A stretch of 22,189 nucleotides of DNA, taken from contig JARROD010000036.1 in assembly GCA_037384225.1 (NCBI GenBank), positions 1 to 22,189 of the forward strand, in the 5' to 3' direction. Shown piece after piece: positions 8,292 to 15,241 of the stretch. The translations under genes were made by a program, and so were the position numbers. Below the pieces are notes generated by a model. That model had not been told where the DNA came from, did no database searches, and saw only the letters and a program-made list of their open reading frames with translations. How positions within the stretch are numbered: the stretch's first letter is position 1; every line of letters begins with the position of its first letter. The stretch is from JARROD01 sp037384225 (GTDB lineage Bacteria > Pseudomonadota > Gammaproteobacteria > Pseudomonadales > Cellvibrionaceae).

Positions 8292-8334
8292 ATAGCAAAC
8301 CTCATTGCTATCATTAAAAGCTATAATGCATAGC
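8292..8334. promoter_or_regulatory. Candidate MarR operator: two inverted repeats
   Basis: ATAGCAA (8292-8298) and TTGCTAT (8305-8311) form a 7-bp inverted repeat with a 6-bp spacer. A second one, GCTAT (8320-8324) / ATAGC (8330-8334), follows 8 bp later and shares the GCTAT core. Both lie 60-100 bp upstream of the marR start, where autoregulation sites of this family commonly occur. Function is inferred. Confidence 0.5.
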
Positions 8335-8433
8335 GTTTTCTCCTGTATTGCCTCTCCTCGAGGCGGCAGGTGTGAGCTGCGGTCTTAGGGGCCATTAAAG
8401 AACCTGCAGATAAATATTAATAGTAATAACAAA

Positions 8434-8454
8434 TATACCCAAGGCGTTTGAGAT
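8434..8454 (+). repeat. Dispersed 21-bp repeat, copy 1
   Basis: The sequence TATACCCAAGGCGTTTGAGA followed by T matches 22149-22169 at 20 of 21 positions. It lies 19 bp upstream of the AraC remnant. Similarity fades a few bases beyond the 3' end, so it may be the edge of a longer dispersed element. Confidence 0.65.
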
Positions 8455-8472
8455 ACAGCTGGTTTAGAACTT

Positions 8473-8713
8473 ATGAGTGCTATTTGTAAAATTGACACCG
8501 CGAATGTAGCGCCGGCGTCTCGGCTGGATTACTGGAACACTATATTGGCCGATATTTTTACCGGCCTGGTGATCGACAGTCAAAACAAGCCGTTTGGCGG
8601 CCAGTTCGATCGAGCTATCCCCCGGAAACGATATGCCGGTGGTGGATACGGGTGTAGCCCACGCAGCTATAGATCAAATGCGGAGTAACACTGAGCGATC
8701 AAGCAGCCCCTAA
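8473..8713 (+). pseudogene. Remnant of an AraC-type regulator (N-terminal binding domain)
   Basis: The frame starting at 8473 reads SRLDYWNTILADIFTGLVID and then GGQFDRAIP. This resembles the N-terminal effector-binding domain of FeaR-like AraC regulators (AraC_binding_2), which begins with a Tyr-Trp segment followed by an F-x-G-x-hydrophobic motif. After the run of five C (about 8618-8622) the meaningful reading moves one frame forward. It continues DMPVVDTGVAHAAIDQMRSN and stops at 8711-8713. Dropping one C joins both parts as GQFDRAIPGNDMPVVDT. No DNA-binding HTH domain remains, because the esterase gene starts at 8739. Full proteins of this kind have about 300 residues, so only about a quarter remains. 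Family assignment is from pattern recognition only. Confidence 0.5.
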
Positions 8714-8738
8714 ACCAACCAGCGAAGGAAATACTTTT

Positions 8739-9674
8739 ATGCTGAATAACTGGCGCGTTGTACTTACCCGTATCGGTATGCGGCTGCACGGAGCCTCTGT
8801 GTGGCGAGGGAAAAAAACGCCTCTCCGGCAAATCAGAGCGCTGCAGGTGCAGGGCGCGAACGGCTTGTTACCCGCGCGCCTCTATACCCCGGAAACGCAG
8901 AGGCCAGCACCGTTGCTGGTGTTTTTCCATGGGGGTGGATTTTGCGCTGGCAGTCTCGACACTCACGATCCGATCTGTCGCGACCTCTGCGTCCAGGCCG
9001 GAGTGACAGTATTATCGGTGGGCTACCGCCTGGCCCCCAAACATCCCTTCCCCGCCGCCCCAAACGACGCCTATGCAGCGACCTGCTGGGCGGCACAGTC
9101 CGCCGATTCTCTGGGCGCGCGACCGGGCCCGCTGTTTCTGGCGGGAGACAGTGCCGGAGGCTGCCTTGCCACCGTCACTGCGCTGCGCGTACGCGATGAA
9201 GGTGGGCCGGAGCTGGCCGGACAAATCCTGATTTTTCCCAAAGTCGATATGGTGGGCCCGATCACAGAATCACACCGGCAATATGTCTCCAGTTCGCTGA
9301 TCTCGGAAAGTTTTATCGCCATGTTCGAAGGCGCCTATTGTCCCAACCGAAACGACGCCAGCCTGCCCCAGGCATCGCCGATGCAGACAAAAAGCCTGGC
9401 TGGTCTGCCGCCAGCACTGGTGCAGACGGCGGAGTTTGACCCCCTGCGCGACGAAGGCGAAGCCTATGCCCGGCGCCTGCGGGAAGAAGGTGTGGAGGCT
9501 ACACTCACCCGCTACAAGGGCGTGGACCACGCCTTTGTCGGCTTCACCGGACCCTCACAGGAGCACCGTCAGGCGATTGCTGAAATCGCCGCCTGGATCA
9601 AAAGCAAAAGGCCCAATCCTGCAGTGTCGCCCGACACCAGTGCCATTGCTCCGCCACCTCTTACGCCCGTATAA
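8739..9674 (+). CDS. Alpha/beta-hydrolase esterase, hormone-sensitive-lipase family
   Basis: The 311-residue protein carries the HGGGF oxyanion motif at residues 64-68 and the nucleophile motif GDSAGG with Ser138. The other triad members are Asp234 (EFDPLRDEG) and His264 (VDHAF). This is the complete catalytic set of family IV (HSL) bacterial esterases, which hydrolyse short- and medium-chain esters. No signal peptide is evident, so the enzyme is probably cytoplasmic. The ATG at 8739 has a GAAGGAA site. The C-terminal end beyond about 290 is Pro/Ser-rich and low in complexity. The AraC remnant upstream may once have regulated it. It may share a pathway with the alcohol dehydrogenase downstream (ester to alcohol to aldehyde), but this is inference. 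Confidence 0.93.
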   Translation: MLNNWRVVLTRIGMRLHGASVWRGKKTPLRQIRALQVQGANGLLPARLYTPETQRPAPLLVFFHGGGFCAGSLDTHDPICRDLCVQAGVTVLSVGYRLAPKHPFPAAPNDAYAATCWAAQSADSLGARPGPLFLAGDSAGGCLATVTALRVRDEGGPELAGQILIFPKVDMVGPITESHRQYVSSSLISESFIAMFEGAYCPNRNDASLPQASPMQTKSLAGLPPALVQTAEFDPLRDEGEAYARRLREEGVEATLTRYKGVDHAFVGFTGPSQEHRQAIAEIAAWIKSKRPNPAVSPDTSAIAPPPLTPV

Positions 9675-9746
9675 CAAGTTAAAAATTTCTAATATCTATT
9701 CAACTTGCGCGCAAATCCAACTTTTTTGCACCAGAATTCAAGAAAT

Positions 9747-9788
9747 AGACAAGAGACAAGAGACAAGAGACAAGAGACAAGAGACAAG
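9747..9788 (+). repeat. Heptanucleotide tandem repeat (AGACAAG x 6)
   Basis: Six perfect copies of AGACAAG run from 9747 to 9788 in the 170-190 bp gap between the esterase and the alcohol dehydrogenase. They end 76 bp before the preferred start codon of the latter. Perfect short tandem repeats change copy number by slippage, so the spacing of a promoter here could vary. Confidence 0.95.
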
Positions 9789-9864
9789 CTCATTCTCCCA
9801 AAGAACTAACACTTGCGGATGAGCGTTTCTGCACCGAATTAGAATGAAACAGGAGATACCCAAG

Positions 9865-10971
9865 ATGGTACAGGCAACAGCAGCCGTGTTATGGCAAGGC
9901 CAAAAATCTGTCAGCGTTGAAACTGTAGAGATAGAAGACCCCCGTCCGGGAGAAGTACTGGTAAAAATTGTCGCAACCGGTGTCTGCCATACCGACATGG
10001 TCATGCGCGATCAGCTATTGCCAACGCCGCAACCGGTGGTACTCGGGCACGAAGGTGCGGGTATTGTGGAAAAAGTCGGCGCCGGCGTCGACCACCTGAA
10101 ACCCGGCGACGCCGTGGTGATAAGCTTCAACAACTGCGGCACCTGCCTCTCCTGCAGGGAGCGGGAACCGGCGTACTGCCAAGAATTTTTTCCGCGCAAT
10201 TTTTTCGCTACGCGAACGGATGGATCGACATCCATCAGTAAGGACGGAACGGCGATTCATTCCAATGTTTTCGGCCAGTCATCCTTTGCCAACTATGCCC
10301 TCAGCCACACCCAGAACACCGTAAAGGTTGACACCGATGTTCCACTGGAACTGCTGGGCCCCCTCGGCTGTGGCTTTCAAACCGGTGCCGGCGCGATACT
10401 GAACGCCTTGAAGGTTAAAAAGGGTCGTTCACTAGCCATCTTCGGCACCGGTGCCGTTGGCCTGACAGCGGTGATGGCGGCGAAAATCGCGTCCGCCAAT
10501 GAAATTATCGCCATCGACCTAAACCGCGAGAGGCTTGATTTAGCACTGGAACTGGGAGCCACCCACGCTATCAATGCAAGCGATGGAGACACGGCCGCCA
10601 AAATTCTTGAGATATGTCCCGGGGGTATAGACTATACCATGGACACCAGCGCCCATATTCCGGTTGTGCAAACCGCCATCGAGGTTTTAGCACCACGAGG
10701 CGTCTGCGGCCTGGTCGGTGCCTTTAAACTGGAGGATACTCTCCTGCTGAACGCAACCCACCTCCTGAGCGGCGGGCGTTCGGTGCGCGGAATTGTCGAA
10801 GGCGATGCCGATCCCCACTCATTTATCCCACAGCTGATCCAATATTATCGTCAAGGCCAGTTTCCCATTGACCGATTGACGAGCTTTTTCGACTTAGAAA
10901 ATATTAATGACGCTATCGCCGCGGGCGAAAGTGGGCGCGTGGTAAAACCCATCGTGCGTATGCCCACCTGA
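9865..10971 (+). CDS. Zinc-dependent alcohol dehydrogenase (aryl/benzyl-alcohol type)
   Basis: This medium-chain dehydrogenase oxidises alcohols to aldehydes with NAD(P). Catalytic zinc ligands are Cys41 (GVCHTD), His62 (LGHEG) and Cys169 (PLGCGFQTGAG). The structural zinc site is Cys91, Cys94, Cys97 and Cys105. A Rossmann motif GTGAVGL and an acidic residue at the end of the second strand (AIDLNRERL) suggest NAD as cofactor. Overall it resembles XylB-like aryl-alcohol dehydrogenases; the true substrate is not determined. An ATG at 9844 is possible, but the ATG at 9865 has an AGGAG site 9 bases upstream and gives 368 residues. It is followed by a strong terminator. Confidence 0.93.
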   Translation: MVQATAAVLWQGQKSVSVETVEIEDPRPGEVLVKIVATGVCHTDMVMRDQLLPTPQPVVLGHEGAGIVEKVGAGVDHLKPGDAVVISFNNCGTCLSCREREPAYCQEFFPRNFFATRTDGSTSISKDGTAIHSNVFGQSSFANYALSHTQNTVKVDTDVPLELLGPLGCGFQTGAGAILNALKVKKGRSLAIFGTGAVGLTAVMAAKIASANEIIAIDLNRERLDLALELGATHAINASDGDTAAKILEICPGGIDYTMDTSAHIPVVQTAIEVLAPRGVCGLVGAFKLEDTLLLNATHLLSGGRSVRGIVEGDADPHSFIPQLIQYYRQGQFPIDRLTSFFDLENINDAIAAGESGRVVKPIVRMPT

Positions 10972-10987
10972 CACTGTGCTTACCCCG

Positions 10988-11156
10988 GGTTATTGAGAAG
11001 CTACCAAAGGGTGCACGTGGCTAAAAAATAAAGAAAAAACTGTTCCAAAAAAATGAAAGAAGGGCGCCCGTTTCCGCTATAAGGCGCCCTTTTCCTTGCC
11101 TGAAAGTCTTTGTCCATGAGACCTTTAATTACCAAATCAACGACTTCTCAATAACC
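10988..11156. repeat. Inverted repeat pair GGTTATTGAGAAG bracketing the dehydrogenase terminator
   Basis: GGTTATTGAGAAG (10988-11000) and its perfect reverse complement (11144-11156) bracket about 143 bp that contain the terminator of the alcohol dehydrogenase gene. The right arm also takes part in the hairpin at 11141-11181. Origin is unknown: it could be a short mobile element or a duplicated regulatory site. Confidence 0.6.
11060..11093 (+). terminator. Rho-independent terminator of the alcohol dehydrogenase gene
   Basis: Stem AAGGGCGCC (11060-11068) with GGCGCCCTT (11083-11091), 14-base loop, followed by a short T-rich tail. It lies about 90 bp after the stop codon. Confidence 0.8.
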
Positions 11157-11181
11157 TGATGCGCAGATTATTGAGAAGTCG
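11141..11181. repeat. 14-bp perfect inverted repeat upstream of the outer-membrane gene
   Basis: CGACTTCTCAATAA (11141-11154) and TTATTGAGAAGTCG (11168-11181) with a 13-base loop. The hairpin ends 26 bp before the GTG start of the next gene, so it may be in its leader or act as an operator. There is no T-run, so it is not a typical terminator. Confidence 0.75.
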
Positions 11182-11207
11182 CCTACCCTCATTAATTTAA
11201 GGTTGTT

Positions 11208-11966
11208 GTGGAATTATTTAAGATGGCTTTATTCACCGCTAAAACAGCCACAACCTGGTCGCGCGTATCAGGGCTGTTAATGTTCTCACTCCCGCCACTG
11301 CTCAACGCTGAAGTACTGGAACCGAGTGGCGTGATCCACGTTAACCTGGGTCAATTGGTAACGGAAACCACCAGGTTCAACTTTAACGACACACAGCAGA
11401 GAAGCGCACTGACAGAGGAATTTCCCGACGATTTGCTCACAGCCAGCGCATCGGTACAGCTGGCATGGTGGCGAGGCCCTGTGGAGCTGGGCTGGGAAAC
11501 CGGTGTGTTTGCCAACTGGAACAGTGAAGAAACCGACTTTACCGTCAGCGACGGCGCTGGCAGTACGGCTACCACGCTGGCTGTGGAAAGTGAGTTTTCG
11601 ACGCTGGCGCTTTCCATGGGACTATACCTCAGCAGCACCTGGTCTGAACACGTACGCTTTTACGTTGGTGCCGGCCCGATGCTTTCCATGGGCTTTATCG
11701 ATATTAAGCACGCGCGAAAAGACGCCAGCAGCGGAGATTGGGTGATCAGCGACGGATCCTCCAGCCTCGCGTTTGAAGAAGACAGTGAATTTACCGGCGA
11801 TTTCGGATACTACGGCCGCGCCGGCATCGACTTTTATTCCCGTTCAGGATTTGGGCTCGGATTGAGTGTGCGCTACGTCGACAGCCAACTGGATTTTGAC
11901 GATACCTTTGGCGAAGTGAATATCGAGGGCGTTCAGTACGCGCTCTCTATCACTAAAAAATTCTAA
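11208..11966 (+). CDS. Outer-membrane beta-barrel protein, function unknown
   Basis: The protein (up to 252 residues) starts with a Sec signal peptide (VSGLLMFSLPPLLNA, cleavage likely before EVLEP). Alternating hydrophobic and polar strands follow, such as ASVQLAWWRGPVELGWETGV, STLALSMGLYLSS, VRFYVGAGPMLSMGFIDI, YYGRAGIDFYSRSGFGLGLS and VQYALSITKKF. It ends in Phe, the usual signal for BAM insertion. The size suggests a barrel of about eight strands, like OmpW/OmpX-type proteins, but no specific family is recognised. The GTG at 11208 has AAGG 5 bases upstream; the ATG at 11223 is an equally possible start. The gene has its own hairpin upstream and shares a palindromic terminator with the convergent NUDIX gene. 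Confidence 0.8.
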   Translation: MELFKMALFTAKTATTWSRVSGLLMFSLPPLLNAEVLEPSGVIHVNLGQLVTETTRFNFNDTQQRSALTEEFPDDLLTASASVQLAWWRGPVELGWETGVFANWNSEETDFTVSDGAGSTATTLAVESEFSTLALSMGLYLSSTWSEHVRFYVGAGPMLSMGFIDIKHARKDASSGDWVISDGSSSLAFEEDSEFTGDFGYYGRAGIDFYSRSGFGLGLSVRYVDSQLDFDDTFGEVNIEGVQYALSITKKF

Positions 11967-12014
11967 AAAGGGGGCAGTGACAAATGTAAATCATTTGTCA
12001 CCGACCCCTTTTTT
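11964..12014. terminator. Bidirectional palindromic terminator between convergent genes
   Basis: AAAAGGGG (from 11966) then GTGACAAATG (11977-11986), 5-base loop, CATTTGTCAC (11992-12001), then CCCCTTTTTT (12005-12014). Both outer ends have A/T runs, so it can stop transcription from either side. It overlaps the stop codons of both neighbours. The long, highly symmetric form resembles dispersed palindromic repeats. Confidence 0.85.
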
Positions 12015-12555
12015 CCAGAAGCGCCACTTTCAATAGGGCCGCCACCGAGATCGCATCGGAAATCCGCCCGTCGAGCACCATCTCCACCGCCTCGCTCAAT
12101 GGCAGGCGGGTGACTTCAATATCCTCGCTGTCTTCGTGGCAACAGGGTCCCTGCGTCAATCCCCTGGCAGTGTAGACAACCGCGGTTTCATCCGTGACGG
12201 AGTTGGAAAGGTGCATTCGCAATAGTTCCCGCCATTGGACAGCCCGCAGACCGGTCTCTTCCGCCAGCTCCCGCTTGCCGGCCTCCAGCGGGCTTTCTTC
12301 CTGCGCCGCACCTCCCTCGGGAATCTCCCACGTGTAGCTGCCGAGCACATAGCGACTCTGCCTGACCAACCAGGTAAAACCTTCATCGTCAATAGGTACA
12401 ACGCCTACGGCACGGTTTTTAAAGTGCACTACGCCGTAGATGCCATCGCTGCCCGCCGGCGTGACCACGTCTTCGTGGGTAACTCGAATCCAGGGGTTTT
12501 GGTAAACCTCGGTGACCTGTTTGCACTGCCAACCGCAAACTTTTTGCTCCCCCAT
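11998..12555 (-). CDS. NUDIX hydrolase, ADP-ribose pyrophosphatase-like
   Basis: The 185-residue protein has a Nudix box starting at the second Gly of EIPEGG and ending in RELAEETGL, with all metal-binding glutamates. Before it are the strand GVVPIDDEGFTWLVRQSRY and the motif YTWEIPEGG, typical of the ADP-sugar pyrophosphatase branch (NudF-like). Such enzymes cleave ADP-ribose or nucleoside diphosphate sugars into monophosphates in the cytoplasm. A GTG at 12585 would add 10 residues, but the ATG at 12555 has an AGAGGA site 8 bases away. The stop codon lies inside the shared terminator. The exact substrate cannot be told from the sequence. Confidence 0.92.
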   Translation of the reverse strand: MGEQKVCGWQCKQVTEVYQNPWIRVTHEDVVTPAGSDGIYGVVHFKNRAVGVVPIDDEGFTWLVRQSRYVLGSYTWEIPEGGAAQEESPLEAGKRELAEETGLRAVQWRELLRMHLSNSVTDETAVVYTARGLTQGPCCHEDSEDIEVTRLPLSEAVEMVLDGRISDAISVAALLKVALLEKRGR

Positions 12556-12672
12556 AATAAATGTCCTCTGTAAACCAGTACTCACGACTCAAAATCGACG
12601 GTTAGTAACTGCTTAATAACCTTGGTATTTGCGTTATCGAACCCGCGGCCATCCGGCGATGATTAACCCGGA

Positions 12673-13260
12673 TCACATCAACAGTTGCCGAACCCTTTTG
12701 CGCAGATAAGGCACAACTTCCCGTTCAAACCAGGGATTATTTTTCAACCACAAACGATTGCGGGGGGAAGGATGCACCAGGGGCAGGTAGCGGGGAGTGT
12801 ATTGCCGCCACGCTTTGACCCGTTCAGTCAGGCTGCTGAATTTTCCCGGTAGGTAATGGGCTTGCGCATAGCTGCCCACCAACAAGATCAACTCCAGTTG
12901 ATTGAGACCGGCCATAATTTTTTCATGCCACATAGGTGCACATTCTTTGCGCGGCGGTAGGTCGCCGGAGCGCCCCCGACCGGGGTAGCAGAACCCCATG
13001 GGCACAATGGCAATATTGACCTCGTTGTAAAAAATGTCGCGATCGAGGCCCATCCACTCCCGAAGACGGTCCCCCGACGGATCGTTCCAGGGGATGCCTG
13101 TGGCATGCACCCGGGTGCCGGGCGCCTGGCCGACAATCAGCACGCGGGCACTGGCACTCGCCCGCAACACCGGATTGGCGCCAAGCGGCAGAGCGTGCTC
13201 GCACACGCGGCAACTGCGCACCTGGTTTAATACATCGACCAGGGGAATATCTGTGCTCAT
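12673..13260 (-). CDS. Uracil-DNA glycosylase superfamily protein with four Fe-S-type cysteines
   Basis: The 195-residue protein has the superfamily motif 1 VGQAPGTRVHATGIPWNDPS (residues 43-62) and motif 2 HPSPRN near the C-terminus. Cysteines 17, 20, 91 and 107 have the C-X2-C and C-X15-C spacing of the 4Fe-4S ligands in family 4 glycosylases. It probably removes uracil or another damaged base from DNA, but the GQAPG / HPSPRN variants differ from classical Ung, so the substrate may differ. Its start overlaps the cvpA-like stop as ATGA and has no own ribosome site, so translation is coupled to the membrane protein gene. Confidence 0.88.
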   Translation of the reverse strand: MSTDIPLVDVLNQVRSCRVCEHALPLGANPVLRASASARVLIVGQAPGTRVHATGIPWNDPSGDRLREWMGLDRDIFYNEVNIAIVPMGFCYPGRGRSGDLPPRKECAPMWHEKIMAGLNQLELILLVGSYAQAHYLPGKFSSLTERVKAWRQYTPRYLPLVHPSPRNRLWLKNNPWFEREVVPYLRKRVRQLLM

Positions 13261-14357
13261 TGTTGCGGGTCTTTATCGCTGTAGTGCACCCGACCGTCAT
13301 TGTCGACCCAGCGAAATACGCCGTTCCCGGATGCCGGTTTTCCATAAGCGGAAGCAGGTTCATCGCCCGCAGACCGCTGTGCCGCCGACAGATGCGAGCC
13401 TTGGGGAGAGGCACCTTCGCCACCGGACGAGTAAATAATTTCCAGCAGTGTCTGCACCTTGGGGTTGGATAACAGCGCCAGCGGATTGCCGGATTGCAAC
13501 TGCTGCTGAAGCTCGGGATCATGCAGTATCTGTTGCAGTTGCGGATTCTGCTTCACCCGCTGGGCGCGCCGCCACAAATCGCTCAAGCGGGCGGCCAGTT
13601 GCTCGTCGCTACCGTCGGTAAAACCGGCGCTGCTCGCCAACTCCCGCAGGTCCGGGTCCGCCGCCACCTGCTGAAACGCCGGCAACGCCAGCAGCCCGCG
13701 GGTGTCGCCACTTTGCATCAACCGCTGTGCTTGACTGTCATTCAGCAATGTTTTCATCCCGTCGCCGTTCACCACCCGCTGCAAGCGCTGCACCGTGGCA
13801 CCGGGGGACTGTGCCAGTACGCGGCTGGCTGTGACCACGTCCGGGGGTGCATCCACCACTTTGGCCGCCGCGGCCACAGCACCACTGGCGGCGCGGTTGG
13901 CAAGCTTTTCCAGGGCGGTGGCGGGACGCTCAACCGCTCGGGTTGCGACTGTATTGCCGGCGGCCGGCTGCAGTTGACGCACCAGGGTCAACCCCCACAC
14001 CAAAGCGAAGCCGATTACGCACCCTACCAATAGGCCGGTTGCCGCGCCCCCAAGAGAAGAGGCGACACAGAGCGATTGGCGTTTCGGCATAAAACGCCCG
14101 ACAAGGCCAAACAGCAGGCTCACAGCGAGGCCGCCGCCGAGAAACAGGGCTATTCCCGCGACCATATAGGATGCAATACCCTGCAAATCAGTGCTGCGCT
14201 GCAGCCACACCGCCAACTCATCCGTATAGACAATAGCGATCGCATAACCCGACACCAGACCGAGAATCCGAGCCAGGGATGCTCCCAGCCCGCGGCGGTA
14301 GCCGCTATAGGTACAAAAAGCCACAGCGCACAGAAACACAATCAGCGAGATATCCAT
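13257..14357 (-). CDS. CvpA-family membrane protein with STI1-like middle and C-terminal DUF4124
   Basis: The 366-residue protein begins with four membrane helices of the CvpA type (about residues 3-22, 24-44, 60-87, 107-128) and includes SGYRRGLGASLARILGLVSG. A long hydrophilic part follows. In it a run of NP/DP repeats (NPQLQQILHDPELQQQL, GNPLALLSNPKVQTLLEII, about 271-310) resembles STI1-type chaperone-binding repeats. The last 20 residues (FRWVDNDGRVHYSDKDPQ) match DUF4124, which is normally at the N-terminus of exported proteins. Plain CvpA proteins have about 160-180 residues, so this is twice the normal size. CvpA is linked to colicin V production and envelope stress; the role here is unknown. 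GGAGA lies upstream of the ATG at 14357. Confidence 0.85.
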   Translation of the reverse strand: MDISLIVFLCAVAFCTYSGYRRGLGASLARILGLVSGYAIAIVYTDELAVWLQRSTDLQGIASYMVAGIALFLGGGLAVSLLFGLVGRFMPKRQSLCVASSLGGAATGLLVGCVIGFALVWGLTLVRQLQPAAGNTVATRAVERPATALEKLANRAASGAVAAAAKVVDAPPDVVTASRVLAQSPGATVQRLQRVVNGDGMKTLLNDSQAQRLMQSGDTRGLLALPAFQQVAADPDLRELASSAGFTDGSDEQLAARLSDLWRRAQRVKQNPQLQQILHDPELQQQLQSGNPLALLSNPKVQTLLEIIYSSGGEGASPQGSHLSAAQRSAGDEPASAYGKPASGNGVFRWVDNDGRVHYSDKDPQQ

Positions 14358-14372
14358 TGACAGTTCTCCACC

Positions 14373-14996
14373 CTATCGGGAAGTTACCCACAATACCTCG
14401 GCATCGTCCGGGCTGACTGACACCAGACAATGCCCCATACGGGCATCGTAGTACATACTGTCCCCTTCTTGCAGTCGCACCGGCTCATAGAACTCGGTGT
14501 ATACATCCAGTTCACCGGCGAGAACATAGAGAAACTCTTCCCCATCGTGGCGCACCCAATCGTCAAAGTCCTGAAAACAGCGGGCCCGGACTTTACATTT
14601 GAAAGGCACCATTTTTTTGCGGCTGATCTGATTGGCCAGCAATTCATGCTCATAGGTGGTGGTTGGATGCGGTCTGCCTTCGCCGCGGCGGGTAATGTCC
14701 AAACGGCTGTTTGCCGCCGGCCCTTCTACCGGGGGGGCGAACAGTTGCGGGATATCGATACCCAGCCCCGTGGCCAGTTTCTGTACCGCCTGGAAAGTGG
14801 GGGAAATCTGCTCGTTTTCTATTTTCGACAGTGTGGACCGGGCCAACCCGGTGAGGCGGCTGGCCTCCTCCAGTGTCAGCTTGTTGGACAGGCGTATTTC
14901 CCGCAACCGCTTTCCGAGCTGCAGGGGTTCGACAAATTTCCTGTCGCCCTGACGGGAGATGCTCAATACAGATGGCTCAACAGGTACCTTGGGCAC
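14373..14996 (-). CDS. XRE-family regulator with C-terminal cupin domain
   Basis: The 207-residue protein has a helix-turn-helix at about residues 26-80 (LGKRLREIRLSNKLTLEEAS, LTGLARSTLSKIENEQISPT) and a cupin domain at about 135-205 (HDGEEFLYVLAGELDVY, LQEGDSMYYDARMGHCLVSV). Regulators of this architecture usually sense small metabolites and control amino-acid, polyamine or sulfur-compound genes. The GTG at 14996 is chosen: it has a strong AGGAGG site 4 bases upstream, and the longer open frame to 15098 adds only unrelated Cys-rich sequence. The gene is divergent from gcvP and precedes the cvpA-like gene by 15 bp. gcvP is therefore the likely target, with two possible binding repeats in the gap. 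Confidence 0.9.
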   Translation of the reverse strand: MPKVPVEPSVLSISRQGDRKFVEPLQLGKRLREIRLSNKLTLEEASRLTGLARSTLSKIENEQISPTFQAVQKLATGLGIDIPQLFAPPVEGPAANSRLDITRRGEGRPHPTTTYEHELLANQISRKKMVPFKCKVRARCFQDFDDWVRHDGEEFLYVLAGELDVYTEFYEPVRLQEGDSMYYDARMGHCLVSVSPDDAEVLWVTSR

Positions 14997-15159
14997 TGTT
15001 CCTCCTAAGGTTTTCCAACGATACAGTTTGCTACCGATGCAACCGCATTTTACAACTTTACATCCCAGGGCCGCAGGTAGCGGCTGCAAAACGAGCACAG
15101 TTCAAGACTTACCCAATTTTGGCAGTTTTCAGACACTAAAGGTTACTATATTAGCCCCC

Positions 15160-15199
15160 GTGTTTCCTATAAGAAATTTTTATTGCCCATAAGAGACAC
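15160..15199. promoter_or_regulatory. Candidate operator upstream of gcvP
   Basis: Two near-identical repeats, CCTATAAGA (15166-15174) and CCCATAAGA (15186-15194), are 20 bp apart, two helical turns. The first lies inside the near-palindrome TTTCCTATAAGAAA (15163-15176). The block is bordered by GTGTTTC (15160-15166) and GAGACAC (15193-15199). It ends 42 bp before the gcvP start. Binding by the divergent XRE/cupin protein is inferred. Confidence 0.5.
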
Positions 15200-15241
15200 G
15201 GTTGTTAAGATTGCGCCCAAATGTCACCCAGGGTAACAATC

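Noticed and set aside
15000..15160. Possible glycine riboswitch in the gcvP leader
   Set aside because: No tandem aptamer core pattern was recognised, and the region is better explained as promoter sequence of the divergent genes.
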